From NCBI GenBank assembly GCA_002345215.1, contig DDVH01000028.1, forward strand, positions 74,285-100,632: DNA of 26,348 bases. The letters run 5' to 3'. The stretch's first letter is position 1; each line of letters opens with the position of its first letter. Below are positions 23,699 through 26,348 of this stretch, piece after piece. The DNA comes from Anaerolineales bacterium UBA2317. GTDB taxonomy: Bacteria; Chloroflexota; Anaerolineae; Anaerolineales; Villigracilaceae. The notes under the pieces were generated by a model. It was not told where the DNA came from and did no database searches. It saw nothing but the letters and a program-made list of their open reading frames with translations. A program made the translations under genes and the position numbers.

Positions 23699-23772
23699 AG
23701 GTGATGAAGCGAATTAACACCTTTCCTTTCGTAGGAACACGTCTGGAAGATATTACCAGCTTATGGTGTTCC
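23699..23772 (-). other. Structured segment downstream of the 16-codon ORF
   Basis: On the minus strand GGAACAC (23766-23772) pairs with GTGTTCC (23734-23740), enclosing CTGG/CCAG; next AGGTG pairs with CACCT (23699-23722). Together with the terminator at 23653-23678 this gives a compact RNA of about 150-230 nt. It could be a small RNA or a regulated mRNA; no known RNA family is recognised. Confidence 0.45.
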
Positions 23773-23811
23773 GCCCTTTCCTGCGTCAATCATTTCAGGT
23801 GGTGTATCCAT
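23761..23811 (-). CDS. Candidate 16-residue peptide gene
   Basis: ATG 23809-23811 to TAA 23761-23763, encoding MDTPPEMIDAGKGGTP. AAGGAGG lies 5 nt upstream, the best ribosome binding site in the window. A structured segment and a strong intrinsic terminator follow about 80 nt later. The gap 23648-24022 holds no other gene; the ORF on the opposite strand over it is judged a shadow. The peptide has no hydrophobic signal segment and no cysteine, so it is not a typical secreted peptide. It could be a leader peptide, a signal peptide released by an exporter or an incidental start on a small RNA. Not recognised. Confidence 0.45.
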   Translation of the reverse strand: MDTPPEMIDAGKGGTP

Positions 23812-23960
23812 CGCAACCTCCTTCTTGAATTTGTTGACATCATCATACATCAAAAAAAATTTAATACATTAAAAACACTTGATAATTTTGAAATGTTAAT
23901 AATCGAACATGTATTCCTGAAACAAATTTTCGTTTGTGATAATTGTGATTAACTTTTTTC

Positions 23961-24026
23961 TTAGCCACAGAGTTCACAGAGTTTTATGAGAAAAATCTCA
24001 AAGGTCTCTGTGTTCTCTATGGCTAA
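23961..24026. repeat. Palindromic intergenic repeat, CACAGAG family, copy 2
   Basis: TTAGCCACAGAGTTCACAGAG faces TCTCTGTGTTCTCTATGGCTAA, the same family as 5086-5160. The right end contains the TAG stop of the HExxH gene, so the element reaches into the coding sequence. Confidence 0.75.
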
Positions 24027-24544
24027 TTTATTTCTTGCCTTGTAAACCAAAACTTAATTTCTTTATCAATCGGATACAAAGGTAATATCCATGCACCATA
24101 CCAAAAGCCTGCATACTTCGTCATCAATTTTCTAGCACGACGTAAATTGTTTCGGTCAAAATTTAATGGCAAAGTCAACAATTCTTCCAATTCGGGTTTG
24201 AATTGTTTTCCTGTTAATTTTTTCAACAAACGAAACTCAACTTGCCATGCATCCAACTCACCATAGACTGACATAGCAGTTTTGAATCCCTGCTTGAGAT
24301 GATGAACTTCATGCACAAACAAAGTCCATGCGCGTGGATTTTCAAGCGACGATTCCATTGAGTAATAAAAACTATTTAGATAAAACTTACGAGTCAACGT
24401 CCAAAATGCGCCAACACTTTTCCTCGCCCGCTTCATCCCGACTTTGACTTGATTCTGCTTCACAAACATCACCGCCTCTTGACCCTCTTCCGATGAGCTT
24501 GCAACTTTTTCAAAATATTTTTCCAGCCATTCGTTTTGATTCAT
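24023..24544 (-). CDS. HExxH protein, possible zinc metallopeptidase-like, 173 residues
   Basis: No family named with confidence. H78-E79-V-H-H82 fits the zincin motif HExxH, and E96 in GELDAW, 14 residues after H82, could be the third zinc ligand as in gluzincin-type enzymes. The sequence is largely helical, soluble and basic, with hydrophobic patches near YAGFWYGAWILPLYP at the C-terminus. No signal peptide is seen. If active it would be a small intracellular or membrane-associated peptidase; without substrate-binding features it might also be a metal-binding protein. It lies downstream of an emfourin-like lipoprotein gene on the same strand, 87 nt apart, separated by two GC-rich hairpins. 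The stop codon lies in a repeat element. Confidence 0.65.
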   Translation of the reverse strand: MNQNEWLEKYFEKVASSSEEGQEAVMFVKQNQVKVGMKRARKSVGAFWTLTRKFYLNSFYYSMESSLENPRAWTLFVHEVHHLKQGFKTAMSVYGELDAWQVEFRLLKKLTGKQFKPELEELLTLPLNFDRNNLRRARKLMTKYAGFWYGAWILPLYPIDKEIKFWFTRQEIN

Positions 24545-24558
24545 GTATCAACCTGCTC

Positions 24559-24617
24559 ATTCCGCCGTCCTCGGCGGAATTTACTTTGTGTTCGCATTCG
24601 CGCCGGGACGGCGCGAA
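24559..24617. repeat. Two GC-rich hairpins between the lipoprotein and HExxH genes
   Basis: ATTCCGCCG/CGGCGGAAT (24559-24580) and TTCGCGCCG/CGGCGCGAA (24597-24617), each a perfect 9-bp stem. Neither is followed by a T run on the minus strand, so they are not clear terminators. Confidence 0.7.
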
Positions 24618-24631
24618 GAGCAAAAATTATT

Positions 24632-25066
24632 TTATTGCATTAAGCCTGATAAAAACGACACCAATTCTCCTGCGCCAGAATCAGGTAATGTGATGTCGTC
24701 AAAGTCCAGTACCATTTTTCGTCCGCCGCTTTGAATTTCGATGTTGTATTCAAAACAATCGGCACATACTGAATTTGTTTGTATACTTTTGATTTCTAAA
24801 TTTGTAATCAAATCTGTTAATTGATTTAATTCCGCTTCAGTTAATTGACCTTTTATCCCTTCCGCCCCTGCTTGTGGATAAACCGTATAACTTCCATCCG
24901 ATAAAACTTCAACGGCGCGGTTCACACCTGCAATTCCGCCTGTTTGAATCATACGCACTGACCAGTTATCAGTTAATTCAGGTGCAGTGTGTGTGATTTC
25001 TTGTGAGCCACACGCCGAAATAGATAAAGCCAACAAAATAAGAAGTGTGAAAATATATTTTTGCAT
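24632..25066 (-). CDS. Emfourin-like lipoprotein, 144 residues
   Basis: Lipoprotein signal peptide with lipobox ISAC (Cys19). The ATG at 25064-25066 is chosen because GGAGA lies a few nt upstream and a signal peptide then starts at residue 1; a start seven codons earlier only adds a polar prefix. The mature part has VRMIQTGGIAGVNRAVEVLSDG and then a helix LTEAELNQLTDLI followed by beta-strand segments, a layout like emfourin, the protealysin (M4 peptidase) inhibitor family. A cysteine pair VCADC is extra. An inhibitor role outside the membrane is inference; other members of this fold may do something else. Confidence 0.7.
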   Translation of the reverse strand: MQKYIFTLLILLALSISACGSQEITHTAPELTDNWSVRMIQTGGIAGVNRAVEVLSDGSYTVYPQAGAEGIKGQLTEAELNQLTDLITNLEIKSIQTNSVCADCFEYNIEIQSGGRKMVLDFDDITLPDSGAGELVSFLSGLMQ

Positions 25067-25105
25067 TTTGTCTCCAATTGATACCAAAAATTATAACAAT
25101 CATTT

Positions 25106-25173
25106 GTAGGGGCGAGGTTTCCTCGACCTTTTGTTATTGGGCGCGATGACCGCGCCGCTACTCGCAATGACAT
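25106..25173. repeat. Mosaic of repeat fragments upstream of the thiolase gene
   Basis: Contains GTAGGGGCGAGGTTTCCTCG (cf. 20698-20725), GGCGCG-ATGAC-CGCGCC, and CTCGCAATGACAT, which is exactly the right end of the element at 9228-9317. Three families are joined within 68 bp, between the lipoprotein start and the thiolase start. Confidence 0.7.
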
Positions 25174-25223
25174 AGTATCAATAATGATAGTTCCTGATAG
25201 CAATACCAAATAAAATATAGCCT

Positions 25224-26348
25224 ATGAGAAAAGTAGCCATTTTAGGAATTGGTCAAACCAAAATAGATGAACATTGGGATAAGTCACTCAAAGAGATTGG
25301 CGGTGAAGCGGCATTTCTCGCCATGCAAGATGCTGGCATTGATAAAGTAGATGCACTGTATGTTGGCAATATGCTTTCATCAACTATTTCTGCACAAAAT
25401 CAACTCGGTACATTTTTTAGTGATTGGATTGGTTTATGGAAACAAGAATCAGTAAAAATTGAAGCGGCTTGTGGAAGTGGAGCCGCCGCATTTCGTTCTG
25501 CATTAATGGCAGTTGCATCTGGTGATGTCCAATCAGCGATGGTGTTAGGTGTAGAAAAAATGACTGATAAAGCAGGTAAAGATATCACTGCTTCGTTAGC
25601 CACCGCCGCCGATGCGGATTATGAACTCGAACAAGGCATTTCGTTTGTTGGCATCAATGCGTTAATCATGCGACGTTACATGCATGAGTTCGGATGGAAA
25701 CATGCAGACTTTGCGCCGTTTTCAATCAATGCACATGCCAACGCTTTGCATAATCCTTATGCGAGATTGCATGAAAAAGTTACGGCTGAAAAATTTGAAA
25801 AATCTTCTAACATCGCTTCACCGATTCAGTTATTAGATGCTTCGCCTGTGGGGGATGGCGCCGCGGCAATTGTGATTGTGCCAGCGGATAAAGTTCCGCC
25901 TCACTCGCGGATTGTGGTAACTGCTTCTGCTTCGTCAACAGATTCTATCGCCGTACATTCTCGTCGAGACCCGTTATTTTTGAACGCGGCATATTTGTCA
26001 TCAAAACAAGCCTATCAAATGGCGGGGATTAAACCTGATGATATTGATTTCTTTGAATTACATGATGCTTTTTCGATTATGGCAGTTCTTTCATTGGAAG
26101 CATGCGGATTTGCTGAACGCGGTAGCGGAGTCCGTTTGGGGCTAGAAAATCAAATTGGGATTGGTAGCAGGCTTCCCCTATGTACGCGAGGCGGTTTGAA
26201 GGCGAGAGGTCATCCTGTTGGGGCGACAGGTGTGTATCAATTAGTGGAGGTCATCCAGCAATTGAGAGGCGAATGTGACAAGACGCAAGTGGATGGTGCG
26301 AAGATTGGTATGGCTCAAAATATCGGCGGTTCGGGTGCAAGTGTGATT
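25224..26348 (+). CDS. Thiolase-fold acetyl-CoA acetyltransferase-like protein, SCP2/archaeal type (partial, open at the right edge)
   Basis: 375 codons visible with no stop. Thiolase fold: nucleophile C83 in EAACGSGAAAF, HDAFSIM with H280 where classical thiolases have NEAF, and the C-terminal GGLKARGHPVGATG with H330. The HDAF signature and the lack of the usual GGGMGIAL end point to the SCP2/lipid-transfer-type thiolase group that in archaea and some bacteria works with a small DUF35 zinc-ribbon partner. Such a partner may lie just outside the window to the right. The role is claisen condensation or thiolysis of acyl-CoA. The start ATG 25224 has no good ribosome binding site but aligns with MRKVAILGIGQT. 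Confidence 0.88.
   Translation, partial: MRKVAILGIGQTKIDEHWDKSLKEIGGEAAFLAMQDAGIDKVDALYVGNMLSSTISAQNQLGTFFSDWIGLWKQESVKIEAACGSGAAAFRSALMAVASGDVQSAMVLGVEKMTDKAGKDITASLATAADADYELEQGISFVGINALIMRRYMHEFGWKHADFAPFSINAHANALHNPYARLHEKVTAEKFEKSSNIASPIQLLDASPVGDGAAAIVIVPADKVPPHSRIVVTASASSTDSIAVHSRRDPLFLNAAYLSSKQAYQMAGIKPDDIDFFELHDAFSIMAVLSLEACGFAERGSGVRLGLENQIGIGSRLPLCTRGGLKARGHPVGATGVYQLVEVIQQLRGECDKTQVDGAKIGMAQNIGGSGASVI

Noticed and set aside
23935..23950. TTGTGATAATTGTGAT as a third Rex site
   Set aside because: The half-sites are in direct, not inverted, order, and no promoter is seen next to it.
23686..23952. 88-codon plus-strand ORF in the 23648-24022 gap
   Set aside because: No ribosome binding site, odd composition, and it overlaps the terminator-ended minus-strand locus with much stronger signals.
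25067..25087. Upstream ATG for the emfourin-like lipoprotein
   Set aside because: It would place seven polar residues before the signal peptide and has no ribosome binding site, while the chosen ATG has GGAGA.

Overview
The window looks like a chromosomal segment from a Chloroflexota bacterium, most likely class Anaerolineae. This rests on gene style: a short-Q-loop cytochrome bd next to a fused CydDC, small one-helix proteins, secreted choice-of-anchor-Q beta-helix proteins, Cys-rich lipoproteins and many short intergenic palindromes, all at moderate-to-low GC. No rRNA is present, so the placement is inferred from protein style and not proven. There is no phage, transposase, plasmid gene or CRISPR array.

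Left part (1-5000), minus strand: electron-transfer flavoprotein etfB-etfA (etfA runs off the left edge), a large secreted beta-helix protein, two small unidentified proteins, and a 38-residue membrane microprotein with its own ribosome binding site and intrinsic terminator. A tRNA-Leu(CAG) follows at 5217-5300. gyrA (5535-8063, plus) is preceded by a leader with a terminator-like hairpin.

Centre (8158-18120), a long minus-strand run: cydA-cydB, then a single-chain cydDC, then rho, a LysM/M23 peptidase, birA and a small membrane protein. The cydA promoter is well formed and carries two tandem near-consensus Rex (NADH-sensing repressor) operators, one over the -10 box. This suggests that oxygen-limited respiration through cytochrome bd is switched on by high NADH/NAD+. 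rho has its own promoter just downstream of cydDC and a leader of about 190 nt that includes a terminator-like hairpin.

Right part (18298-26348): lgt with an odd Lys/Thr-rich tail, a sulfotransferase, an O-methyltransferase, a PatB/MalY-type PLP enzyme overlapping a lipoprotein gene, a 16-codon ORF with a very strong ribosome binding site inside a structured, terminator-ended transcript, an HExxH protein downstream of an emfourin-like lipoprotein, and a thiolase-like enzyme running off the right edge. Thiolase and ETF suggest acyl-CoA metabolism; Lgt would lipidate the two lipoproteins seen here.

At least five families of short palindromic repeat sit between genes, some as second copies or fragments within the window. 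Similar short-period DNA also appears inside cydDC, in the linkers before its ATPase domains. The most unusual items are the tandem Rex operators, the two microprotein loci, the repeat-like linkers of CydDC and the possible inhibitor/metalloprotein pair.
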